A model generated the notes under the pieces. That model was not told where the DNA came from and ran no database searches. It worked only from the letters and a program-made list of their open reading frames with translations. From contig DHXR01000053.1 in assembly GCA_002413785.1 (NCBI GenBank), positions 14,151 through 28,928 of the forward strand: a DNA stretch of 14,778 bases, written 5' to 3'. The DNA comes from Mucilaginibacter sp. UBA5151 (GTDB lineage: Bacteria; Bacteroidota; Bacteroidia; Sphingobacteriales; Sphingobacteriaceae). A program made the position numbers and the translations under genes. Shown here piece by piece: positions 6,924 to 14,048 of this stretch (position 1 is its first letter; every line of letters starts with the position of its first letter).

Positions 6924-9900
6924 ATGGATAAATCTATAAAAACCATCGGGCTCAATTGCTTAATCACTTTGATGATAGTCTTTTTTGTACAGACAGTCCT
7001 AGCCCAAAGTAGCAGCCCGCCGATTATTAGTTACATTACACCACAAACTTTCGTGGCCGAAACAACAATATCTCCGCTTTATATAACAAACACCGGCAAT
7101 CCAGCCACTACTAATGGAGAAACCTTCTCTTTTGCAGGAAGTGGGTCAGCCGGATCGACCAATGGGACGGGTGCAGCTGCCAGTTTCAATCAGCCAATTG
7201 GCATGACGGTGGACGCATCTGGAAATGTATACATATCGGACGTAGGAAACGAGGTGATTCGTAAAATTACCCCTTCCGGTGTGGTTTCAACATTTGCAGG
7301 AACAGGAACCATTGGTTCAACTAATGGTACAGGTACGGCCGCTGCATTTTACCATCCGGTTGGAATGTGTGTGGATGCTTTAGGTAATATCTACGTTGCC
7401 GATGAAGACAATCATATGATTAGAAAAATGACCCCAGCCGGTGTCGTTACGACCCTTGCGGGTAGTACCACACCTGGTTCTGCAAATGGTACTGGTACTG
7501 GGGCCAGCTTTAATTTACCCTGCGGGGTTGCTGCCGATGCCGCAGGAAATGTATATGTGGCTGATTACAATAATAACCAGATACGTAAAATAACGTCAGC
7601 TGGCGTGGTGACTACCTTTGCAGGAAATGCAACAGCAGGTTCAGCTAATGGTACCGGGACAGGTGCAAGTTTTAACCATCCTTTCAGTATCGCAATTGAC
7701 CCTTCAGGGAATTTGTATGTTGCTGACAGACTTAATTTTATGATACGAAAGATTACCCCTGGAGGAGTAGTGACAACGCTTGCTGGCAGTACCACAGCAG
7801 GCTTTCTGAATGGTACCGGAACGACAGCTGAATTTAACTATCCGACAACGGTGACAACTGATGCCTCGGGAAATGTATATGTCGCCGATGAAAGCAATAA
7901 CAGAATACGTAAGATCACATCTGCAGGTGTTGTGACAACACTTGCTGGTACTGGTGCCCAGGGAGCGAACAACGCTGTAGGAAATAACACTACATTTTAC
8001 AATCCTTTTGCCGTAGCGTTTGACCCTTCAGGTTATATATATGTTTGTGATTATAGCAATAACCTGATTCGGAAAGTAAGCTGTACCCCATTTAATATAA
8101 TTCCCCAATTACCAGCCGGCTTAAACTTTAATACAGCCGACGCAACCATTACCGGAACCCCAACGGTGGCCTCTGTTACTACTCCATATTACATTTCGGC
8201 ACATAGCAATTATGGTGGAGGTAACACGACGTTAACTATAACCGTCAATCCTGCTGGCAGTATAAATTTAAGCCGTGATCAGAATTTTATCGCAACGTTC
8301 AATCCAAGAGTTTCAGGACTAACTAATAATTCTCAATTGATGGCTTCTGTAAATGATAAAACACAAGTGCAGGTAGATGTTACTTACTTGGATGGGTTAG
8401 GGAGAGCGTTGCAAGCGGTGCAGGCTAAAGCTTCTCCCTTGGGAGCGGATATAGTGCAACCAGTTGCATATGATGTTTATAGCCGAGAAGCTGTAAAATA
8501 TTTGCCCTATACTTCAACAACAAATGATGGGACTTATAAAAGCGATGCTCTTATAGCAAATGCAGGGGTCTCGAATTTTTATAATCCAACAGGTAGTTCA
8601 GGCACTCAATTATCTAATGGCATAGCACGTATAACCTTTCCTTTTGCAGAAACCGCTTTTGAACTATCGCCATTAAATAGGCCAATTGAACAAGGTGCTG
8701 CAGGTGATAATTGGCAACTAGCAAACAAGGTCGGCCCAAGCAATCCAGGGCATACTGTTAAAAATTTGTATACCTCTAATAATAATATTTTCTGGTCCAT
8801 CGATACGATACGTAGTATGCAGGTAGCACTTTATCGCGCCTCTATTAATACTGATCAAAGTAGGACGTTAACGAGAGCAAATAATAATACGGCAGTGTAC
8901 GACACGGCTCAATTATTTGTTACCATTGTCAAAGATCAAAATTGGACCAATGGAAAGGGTGGTACGATCGAAGAATATCATGACAAGAATGGAAATATTA
9001 TTTTAAAAAGAACCTACAGCTTTACAACTTCATTGCAAGTTTTATCAACATACTATGTCTATGATGATTTAGAAAATCTTGTTTTTGTACTTCCGCCAGG
9101 AGCAGCTCCTGACGCAACTACCGCTATTAACCAAACCACTTTGGATAATTTATGTTACCAATATCGCTATGATGAACGCAATCGATTAAGTCAAAGGAAA
9201 ATACCAGGAAAGGGATGGGAATATACGATTTACAATACTCTTGACCAAACAGTCGCTAGCCAAGATAGCGTGCAAAGGGCGCAAAAGAATTGGGTATTTA
9301 CAAAATATGACGCGTTTGGAAGGATTGCATCGACTGGCATCTGGAACAATAATAATTCAGCGATTAGTAGAAGTGCCCTCCAATCCCAGGTAAATGGCCT
9401 AAGTAGCAACCTATGGGAGGCCCCTATATCCACAGGTAACGGATATAACGGAGTTGCATGGCCAACCTCAAGCATTACAGCAACACTTAGCCTCAACTAT
9501 TACGATACGTATGCTAATATTCCCGGTTTACCCTCAAATTATTATCTGACTAGCGGTGTAAGCCAAATGACAAGGGGGATTTCTACAGCAAAAAGAACAG
9601 CTGTCTTAAATACTCCAACTGATATGCTTTGGGATGTAATATATTACGACGATCTCGGTAGAACCATTAAAAGTTATACCCAGCATTATCTTGGTGGGAC
9701 GGCTAATACAGGGAATTTCGATTTAACCACCAGTACTTATAATTTTACAAATTTACCTACCACGGTTACCAGGCAACATTGGAATACGTTAAGCAATACG
9801 GTCCCTTTAGTTACCATGGCTAATAGGTATATTTATGATCACAGAGGCCGTAGGGTAAAATCATGGACACAAATCACTAATGGTAATCTGTCCCCGGACA

Positions 9901-11693
9901 CTAAAACACTAATCTCACAAGTTGACTACAATGAAATAGGACAAATGCTGACCAAACATTTACACAGCGTTGATAGTGTAACCTTTTTGCAAAACATCGC
10001 CTATGCCTATAATGAGCGCGGTTGGCTACTAAGCAGCACCGCACCATTATTTTCACTTCAATTACAATATAATACTGGTGCAACAAAGGCATATAACGGG
10101 AATATCATGTCTCAATCCTGGACGTCAAATGCTTCAAATGGCAGCTTCACTTATACTTATGACGTACTTAATCGCCTAACCAGTGGAAAATCCGGGGATA
10201 ATAAGTACATCGAACGAGGTATTACTTATGATCCATTAGGTAATATCAATGCTTTATCCAGGGTGTATAACAATGTGTTAGTAGACAGCTTGTCTTATAA
10301 TTATTTGGCAAGCACTAATCCAACTAATCAATTACAAAATGTAAATGATAAATCCAGCGATGCAAGTACCATAGGCTACAAAGCAAATAATTGGACATAT
10401 GCATACGATGGCAATGGTAATATGATTGCTGATAACAGCAAGGGAATATCCCTTATTACCTACAATCTTTTGAATCAGCCTCAAGCCATTGCCGCTAAAA
10501 ACACTACTTATACCTATGATGCCACTGGAAAAAAACTTAGAAGGGTTATCAGTACAGCTGCTACTGATTATGTCTATGGAATACAATATGAGGGTGGTGC
10601 GATGAGCTTTATACAAACTGAAGAAGGACGAGCGATACCAAATGGCAATACAAATTATAATTACGAATACAACTTAACAGATCATTTGGGCGATTCTCGT
10701 TTAACATTTGATTCAGCCTCTGGGACTGCACGTACTGAGCAACAAGACAATTATATGCCGTTTGGAATGGATATTTCTGTAGGAACAATAGGTTCTCCCC
10801 AAAACACCTATCTTTATAATAAAAAAGAATTACAGACTAATACGCAAACCTATGATTATGGCGCCAGGTTCTACGATCCGGTGATTGGACGGTGGGGACA
10901 TATTGACCCTAAAGCCGAGCTTTATTTCCAATTTAGCCCGTATGTTTATGCCGCTAATACTCCTGTTAATGCCATTGATCCTAACGGCCATCTTGTGATT
11001 TTTGTTAATGGTAATTATTTTTCAGGTGGTGGCACTTCAGGATATTGGCGAACTGAATATAACAGTACACGAAGAACCGCATCTGGTAACGGTACAGTTC
11101 CTCATACTTATGGCATTGCATTTGATAAAAGAATTATGAATGAACTTGATGATCAACATGCCCGTTATGTGGATGGCGGTGGTAACGTAATTAAAGGATA
11201 TCATCCTTTTTTATCATTATTATTTCCTGGACTGTCAGGCGTTGGTGCTGCAGATAGGCAGGGAGCTGGTTATAGGCAAGGATCAGACGAAGCGGCAGCC
11301 GTTATAGAGAGTTTACACAGGACAGGTGGCGTAATTGATGAAAGCATTAAAGTGATAACCCATAGTATGGGAGGAGCTTATGGAAAGGGTTATATTCAGG
11401 CTATATTAGATTATGCTAAAGCTAATGGTATCAAAATAAAAGTAGATTTTGAAGCTGATTTTGCACCATTCCAAACTGGCCAGCAAAAGGCTGTAAAGGG
11501 TGTTAAAACTTATCAATATTCTCATGATGAAAGTGTAGCAGGTAATGATCCTATCCAAGGCGAAACCCAAATGGATACCAGTAAAGATGATCAATCACAT
11601 TCAATATTCAGTTTCCTTGATGATATAAAGAACTTACCAGCAGGAAAATACAAAGTAGTTAATGGTAAAATTGTTCCTGACACAAGTAATTAA
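6924..11693 (+). CDS. Exported NHL-propeller/DUF6443/RHS polymorphic toxin with lipase-like C-terminal domain
   Basis: The protein is 1589 aa. Domains in order: signal peptide (1-27, cut after VLA); first part of an Ig-like domain (about 30-68); six 54-residue NHL repeats (about 70-385); remainder of the Ig-like domain (LPAGLNFNTADATITGTP to about 450); DUF6443 (about 455-600, YLDGLGR at 488-494); YD shell (about 600-1250); RHS-associated core (DHLGDSRLTF from 1253, RFYDPVIGRW at 1315-1324, PVNAIDPNG at 1347-1355). The variable tip is 1356-1589. PVNAIDPNG fits the PxxxxDPxG autocleavage motif of RHS cores. The tip contains FVNG near its start and VITHSMGG with Ser1481, as in alpha/beta-hydrolase lipases. 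It follows the first RHS gene by 4 bp and precedes a small membrane protein. The RHS call is secure; the toxin role is inferred. Confidence 0.92.
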   Translation: MDKSIKTIGLNCLITLMIVFFVQTVLAQSSSPPIISYITPQTFVAETTISPLYITNTGNPATTNGETFSFAGSGSAGSTNGTGAAASFNQPIGMTVDASGNVYISDVGNEVIRKITPSGVVSTFAGTGTIGSTNGTGTAAAFYHPVGMCVDALGNIYVADEDNHMIRKMTPAGVVTTLAGSTTPGSANGTGTGASFNLPCGVAADAAGNVYVADYNNNQIRKITSAGVVTTFAGNATAGSANGTGTGASFNHPFSIAIDPSGNLYVADRLNFMIRKITPGGVVTTLAGSTTAGFLNGTGTTAEFNYPTTVTTDASGNVYVADESNNRIRKITSAGVVTTLAGTGAQGANNAVGNNTTFYNPFAVAFDPSGYIYVCDYSNNLIRKVSCTPFNIIPQLPAGLNFNTADATITGTPTVASVTTPYYISAHSNYGGGNTTLTITVNPAGSINLSRDQNFIATFNPRVSGLTNNSQLMASVNDKTQVQVDVTYLDGLGRALQAVQAKASPLGADIVQPVAYDVYSREAVKYLPYTSTTNDGTYKSDALIANAGVSNFYNPTGSSGTQLSNGIARITFPFAETAFELSPLNRPIEQGAAGDNWQLANKVGPSNPGHTVKNLYTSNNNIFWSIDTIRSMQVALYRASINTDQSRTLTRANNNTAVYDTAQLFVTIVKDQNWTNGKGGTIEEYHDKNGNIILKRTYSFTTSLQVLSTYYVYDDLENLVFVLPPGAAPDATTAINQTTLDNLCYQYRYDERNRLSQRKIPGKGWEYTIYNTLDQTVASQDSVQRAQKNWVFTKYDAFGRIASTGIWNNNNSAISRSALQSQVNGLSSNLWEAPISTGNGYNGVAWPTSSITATLSLNYYDTYANIPGLPSNYYLTSGVSQMTRGISTAKRTAVLNTPTDMLWDVIYYDDLGRTIKSYTQHYLGGTANTGNFDLTTSTYNFTNLPTTVTRQHWNTLSNTVPLVTMANRYIYDHRGRRVKSWTQITNGNLSPDTKTLISQVDYNEIGQMLTKHLHSVDSVTFLQNIAYAYNERGWLLSSTAPLFSLQLQYNTGATKAYNGNIMSQSWTSNASNGSFTYTYDVLNRLTSGKSGDNKYIERGITYDPLGNINALSRVYNNVLVDSLSYNYLASTNPTNQLQNVNDKSSDASTIGYKANNWTYAYDGNGNMIADNSKGISLITYNLLNQPQAIAAKNTTYTYDATGKKLRRVISTAATDYVYGIQYEGGAMSFIQTEEGRAIPNGNTNYNYEYNLTDHLGDSRLTFDSASGTARTEQQDNYMPFGMDISVGTIGSPQNTYLYNKKELQTNTQTYDYGARFYDPVIGRWGHIDPKAELYFQFSPYVYAANTPVNAIDPNGHLVIFVNGNYFSGGGTSGYWRTEYNSTRRTASGNGTVPHTYGIAFDKRIMNELDDQHARYVDGGGNVIKGYHPFLSLLFPGLSGVGAADRQGAGYRQGSDEAAAVIESLHRTGGVIDESIKVITHSMGGAYGKGYIQAILDYAKANGIKIKVDFEADFAPFQTGQQKAVKGVKTYQYSHDESVAGNDPIQGETQMDTSKDDQSHSIFSFLDDIKNLPAGKYKVVNGKIVPDTSN
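7131..8078 (+). repeat. Six tandem NHL repeats, exact 162-bp period
   Basis: Equivalent codons for the F/L-A-G opening of each unit fall at 7131, 7293, 7455, 7617, 7779 and 7941, always 162 bp (54 codons) apart. Each unit reads roughly AG-x-x-T-A-G, then NGTG, a short FN-x-P segment, D-A/P-S-G-N-V-Y-V-A-D, N-x-x-I-R-K and GVVTT. Six NHL units predict a closed six-bladed beta-propeller, a protein- or ligand-binding platform exposed outside the cell. The units have diverged at the DNA level, so this is an old duplication. Confidence 0.9.
10989..11690 (+). other. C-terminal effector domain of the second RHS protein, lipase-like alpha/beta hydrolase
   Basis: These 234 codons (residues 1356-1589) follow directly after the predicted RHS cleavage motif. 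The opening strand HLVIFVNGNYF resembles the oxyanion-hole strand of alpha/beta hydrolases. ITHSMGGAYG at about 1478-1487 is a nucleophile elbow with Ser1481, with Thr in place of the usual first Gly as in some lipases. EADFAPFQ supplies Asp1512, and QSHSIFSF supplies His1559 (His1534 is an alternative). The order Ser-Asp-His and the spacing fit a catalytic triad. A phospholipase or esterase acting on target membranes is the natural guess. The substrate and the triad assignment are inference. Confidence 0.6.
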
Positions 11694-11703
11694 TCTAACA
11701 GAT

Positions 11704-11994
11704 ATGTTTTTAGCAAGTAAGAAAAACTTAATAGCATTGATTATAGCATTACTCATATCAATAGGTTTTTTATGGTTGGTTTTGACACCCCCAAGTATAT
11801 TTAATATGCTTCCATTTGAAATTCATCAGGCTCTAACAGATAATTGGAAATCTGAAAAGGTATTTATCCAAATATTTGATGTATGTTCTGCTGTAATTGT
11901 TTTGATATTGAGTTATGTAATTACAAGAAACGGATTTACAACCTGGGGACTATTTTCAGATAAAAAAAGGACAAATACACCTCATTCCTTATAG
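11704..11994 (+). CDS. Small two-helix membrane protein, candidate immunity protein
   Basis: A 96-aa protein starts at the ATG at 11704, 10 bp after the RHS toxin stop. An in-frame ATG at 11662 would overlap the toxin gene and put a less likely sequence before the first helix. Hydrophobic segments lie at about residues 8-28 (NLIALIIALLISIGFLWLVL) and 54-75 (IFDVCSAVIVLILSYVIT), joined by a 25-residue polar loop (HQALTDNWKSEK), with a short basic tail. No family is recognised. Its place immediately after a variable toxin tip is that of an immunity gene in polymorphic toxin loci, and membrane anchoring would suit protection against a lipid-attacking toxin. The terminator at 12022 closes the unit. 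The gene itself is fairly secure, but immunity is inferred from position and topology only. Confidence 0.7.
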   Translation: MFLASKKNLIALIIALLISIGFLWLVLTPPSIFNMLPFEIHQALTDNWKSEKVFIQIFDVCSAVIVLILSYVITRNGFTTWGLFSDKKRTNTPHSL

Positions 11995-12021
11995 ATAGTA
12001 TTATGGAAGTTGTATAATCAG

Positions 12022-12048
12022 AGCCTGGCCGAAAAGCCGGGCTTTGTT
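12022..12048 (+). terminator. Rho-independent terminator of the RHS operon
   Basis: AGCCTGGC pairs with GCCGGGCT (8 bp, one G-U) around the loop CGAAAA, followed by TTGTT. It starts 27 bp after the stop of the small membrane protein. It also lies immediately beyond the stop of the minus-strand fragment at 12051, so it may have served both sides. Confidence 0.72.
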
Positions 12049-12050
12049 AT

Positions 12051-12236
12051 TTAAAGCGCGTTTTTTCTAATGAAGTAAGGCTTTTCAAGCGTCCAGCCAA
12101 AATGCATTACAAGATAGTTCAGGACAGGTTTTTCAAATTCAGGGGTGGCTTTAAAATCAAAAAACAAGCCATGCCCGGGTTCAATAATAGCATGATAATG
12201 TTCAGCCCATAACTTGGACAATGTTATAGTCGAATC
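12051..12236 (-). pseudogene. C-terminal gene fragment lacking its 5' part
   Basis: The minus strand is open from just after a TAA at 12237-12239 to TAA 12053-12051. It encodes about 61 residues that look genuinely protein-like (LWAEHYHAIIEPGHGLFFDF, then a PVLNYLVMHFGWTLEKPY segment). There is no ATG or GTG near the left end; TTG at 12221 is the only early start. The normal stop and a hairpin just after it are kept, as expected for the tail of a gene whose 5' part was deleted. I do not recognise the family. A functional 57-aa TTG-start peptide is less likely. Confidence 0.5.
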
Positions 12237-12307
12237 TTATTAAATATTTTAGATTTAATAAAACAATTATGCCGAAAAAGTATAGTTTGATAGTTAAAAT
12301 ATTATGG

Positions 12308-13138
12308 TCAATCTGGTTGTTTACCGTATTCATCGAGCTTAATGTGCGGCAGATTGCCAAGTTTATATTTTTCCGATTTCAGTTGAGCAATGACTTCCTC
12401 CCTTGATATTCCGAAGGCATTTGATAAATAATGATAATGTGGTTGTGGTTGTCCGAGCCATGTCTCTTCACCATTTAGACTTTGGTAGGTTACAAAAAAG
12501 CAATGCCAATTTTCGCCTTTATCCAAGAATTTGGCAACTTTCACCTTTCTATGTTTTATTGCTTGTTTTAGTTGCCCATCAGACAATTTCGTTTCACCAA
12601 AAACTTTTACTGTACCATCTTTCATCACTTCGTAAGCTAACGGCATTTTGGATAGATCTACACCTTTTTGAGAGAATTCTGACGTATATTGGCTTAAAGT
12701 AAAGCCAGCTTCATCCGCCTTAATAAGAAAGGCCATCAGCACATCAGGAGTGAGATTAAGGCCTTTAAGCAAAGCCTCCTGTTCACTTTTCTTATTGTTA
12801 TCCAAAACTTTGAGTAAATTTCTTGGTACTGCTGTCGCCTTAAATTTAGCCAGCATTAATTGCCAGTTTTTAGCTGCCTCTATAAATATCTTTCTGCTCG
12901 CATCACTTATATTGTTATTTCCAGTCATCTCTTCATCTGGAATTCCGTTCAAGACCATTTGCTTTACAATAAATGTGTCGCCATAATGTTTAACAGGTTT
13001 TTCAAACTCAAAATCATCATCTTCGAACATTATTAATTTTTCACCGGTATTCTTATTGTAAATCTCACTTCTAATCATTTCAAATGTTAAATAGGTTTTT
13101 GTAAATATACCGTTATCATGATGAATGCCATCAAACAC
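12308..13138 (-). CDS. Conserved-looking hypothetical protein, 276 aa, probable GTG start
   Basis: I do not recognise a named family. The open frame begins after a TGA at 13165-13163. No ATG is available before residue 21, so the start is GTG at 13138, or ATG at 13078 giving 256 aa. The protein is soluble, acidic near the start (EDDDFEFEKP), helical in the middle (a K/N/E-rich linker near residue 115) and more ordered at the end. The C-terminal third holds WHCFFVTYQSLNGEETWLG, QPQPHYHYLSNAFGISREEV and LPHIKLDEYGKQP. The histidines (H-C-F-F, H-Y-H-Y, P-H-I) could be ligands or active-site residues. No operon partner is seen: pseudogenes lie on both sides. The reading frame and codon use are convincing, the function unknown. 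Confidence 0.75.
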   Translation of the reverse strand: MFDGIHHDNGIFTKTYLTFEMIRSEIYNKNTGEKLIMFEDDDFEFEKPVKHYGDTFIVKQMVLNGIPDEEMTGNNNISDASRKIFIEAAKNWQLMLAKFKATAVPRNLLKVLDNNKKSEQEALLKGLNLTPDVLMAFLIKADEAGFTLSQYTSEFSQKGVDLSKMPLAYEVMKDGTVKVFGETKLSDGQLKQAIKHRKVKVAKFLDKGENWHCFFVTYQSLNGEETWLGQPQPHYHYLSNAFGISREEVIAQLKSEKYKLGNLPHIKLDEYGKQPD

Positions 13139-13259
13139 CTGTTCCAGGCATCCTAATAGCAGTCATAAAGGCCATTTTGAACCGGCATTATAATTTTTTT
13201 ATTAGTTGGTGATTATTTGCCAGTTGATATGATCCTTAAAATATACAAGAATACATTTA

Positions 13260-13667
13260 ATGCTAACAGAACTGAAAAAATACAATGATTTTTAAAATTC
13301 TATTTTTAAGACAAACCGACACCCAAAGCAAGGTAGTAATGCGCCATCTGATAAGGCTGGGATTTATATTATTTATGCATTAAATATCGGCTCTATGAAA
13401 ACTTGGTTTATATTGGCAGATCTGGAAAAATTCAATCTAATGGGTTGCTGTTTATTAGAAAGGGCGGGATAAAAAATCGTTTAATAAATGGGAGACGGGA
13501 TGGAGAATCAAGAAAGGATTTTTGGTTGAGAGAGATGGCTGATAAAAAAAATTACAGTATTAAAAATATACTGGTTTGTTACTTATGACGAGAATGTTTT
13601 TGATTGTCCTGAAATTATTGAAACTGCCTTAATTAATAAATATAATCCTATATGGAATAGGATTTAA
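13260..13667 (+). pseudogene. GIY-YIG nuclease-family pseudogene
   Basis: Three frame segments together rebuild one protein of about 135 aa. It opens MLTELKKYNDF at 13260, then an in-frame TAA (13293-13295), then FKTNRHPKQGSNAPSDKAGIYIIYALN. A one-base loss in CTCT near 13391-13394 moves the frame to ENLVYIGRSGKIQSNG, then GGIKNRLINGRRDGE and DFWLREM. One extra A in the run 13562-13566 restores the first frame: KIYWFVTYDENVFDCPEII and KYNPIWNRI, ending at TAA 13665. AGIYIIY and LVYIGRSGK are the GIY-YIG core, and the conserved Arg (KNRL) and terminal N-P-x-W-N are present. Known members are single-strand-nicking or homing-type nucleases. With one stop and two frame changes it is almost certainly inactive, unless the lesions are assembly errors in short repeats. 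Confidence 0.8.
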
Positions 13668-13694
13668 AATTTCAATATTTACGAATGTCTTAAA

Positions 13695-13748
13695 AGCACC
13701 CCCTGTTTTCACCAAAGATCATCAAACAATAGGAAAACAGGGGGTGTT
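13695..13748. repeat. Long inverted repeat, 14-bp perfect arms
   Basis: CACCCCCTGTTTTC (13697-13710) and GAAAACAGGGGGTG (13733-13746) are exact reverse complements separated by 22 bp. A G-T and an A-T pair extend the stem to 13695/13748. It lies 29 bp after the pseudogene stop. It could be a terminator-like hairpin, a recombination site or a small structured RNA; no T-tract follows on the plus strand. Confidence 0.75.
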
Positions 13749-13754
13749 CTTCCG

Positions 13755-13775
13755 GGCTCCGGCAAAGCCGGAGCC
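13755..13775. repeat. GC-rich 9-bp hairpin with AAA loop
   Basis: GGCTCCGGC (13755-13763), AAA and GCCGGAGCC (13767-13775) form a perfect stem. It is embedded in a GC-rich island (13752-13781, bracketed by CCGG motifs) that contrasts sharply with the AT-rich surroundings. It follows the larger inverted repeat by 6 bp. The stem is strong enough to stop transcription or block replication, but there is no U-run. Confidence 0.7.
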
Positions 13776-13780
13776 GCCGG

Positions 13781-13806
13781 GCAATTATCAAAATGATAGG
13801 GATTGC
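13781..13806. repeat. Bulged hairpin, third in the cluster
   Basis: GCAAT-TATCA (13781-13790), loop AAA, TGATA (13794-13798), a GGG bulge and ATTGC (13802-13806) form a 10-bp stem with one bulge. It touches the GC-rich hairpin on its left and the 16-nt repeat on its right, giving three consecutive hairpins within 112 bp. Confidence 0.5.
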
Positions 13807-13814
13807 TCCCCCTT
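13799..13814 (-). repeat. 16-nt gene-end repeat, copy 1
   Basis: GGGATTGCTCCCCCTT differs by one base from GGGATCGCTCCCCCTT at 14053-14068. Each copy lies shortly downstream of a minus-strand gene: 23 bp after the 65-aa gene for this one. On the minus strand it can fold as GGGA-GCAA-TCCC, so it is probably a transcription terminator. Confidence 0.55.
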
Positions 13815-13837
13815 AAAGTAGGTTTAAGGAAAATGAT

Positions 13838-14035
13838 TTATGTAACTGGGTTGATGCTTATTACCTGCTTGTTATTATCAATTACGCTCTTTAGCATATT
13901 TGTAGCAAGGCTAATTTCAAAATCATCCACATTAGTGACATTCAAGTTTAAAATATTGATTTCCTCAAGCTGTTTAAGGCATTTTGATATAATTTTCAAA
14001 ACCTTAAAATCCGTTTTATCTGCTAAAATACTCAT
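13838..14035 (-). CDS. Small protein of unknown function, 65 aa, mobile-element context
   Basis: The frame is open to 14077, but the ATG there would overlap the DUF932 stop and read through the terminator hairpin, so the internal ATG at 14035 (MSILADKTDFKVLKII) is chosen. The 65-aa protein is lysine-rich and helical in its first half (IISKCLKQLEEINI), then rich in N, V and I (NLNVTNVDDFEISLATN) and ends SINPVT. No signal peptide or membrane helix is seen, and no family is recognised. It lies downstream of the DUF932 gene on the same strand but is separated from it by a terminator hairpin. It may have its own promoter or depend on read-through. Confidence 0.55.
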   Translation of the reverse strand: MSILADKTDFKVLKIISKCLKQLEEINILNLNVTNVDDFEISLATNMLKSVIDNNKQVISINPVT

Positions 14036-14048
14036 GCTATAAAAATTA

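Noticed and set aside
7131..8078. A CRISPR-like array, because of the regular spacing
   Set aside because: The period is 162 bp, the units are divergent, and they translate into NHL repeats in one open frame.
11662..11703. The upstream ATG at 11662 for the small membrane protein
   Set aside because: It would overlap the RHS toxin gene by 32 bp, and the 14 added residues are the out-of-frame reading of the toxin end. The ATG at 11704 lies directly before the first membrane helix.
12271..12381. A 37-codon plus-strand frame starting MPKKYSLIVKIL
   Set aside because: It runs into the 3' end of the well-supported 276-aa minus-strand gene, is short, and has no other support.
12403..12986. Two plus-strand frames opposite the 276-aa gene
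   Set aside because: They have L-, S- and H-rich shadow translations and no start context. The minus-strand frame is continuous and better formed.
13139..13200. An upstream extension of the 276-aa gene in other frames (MPVQNGLYDCY and a MAFMTAIRMPGTGV reading)
   Set aside because: Both end at stops within a few codons. Joining them would require a frameshift for which no homology evidence is available.
13803..14042. A plus-strand frame opposite the 65-aa gene, and one at 14101-14292 opposite the DUF932 gene
   Set aside because: The DUF932 assignment is firm. The plus-strand frame over the 65-aa gene would begin inside the hairpin repeat and has a biased composition.
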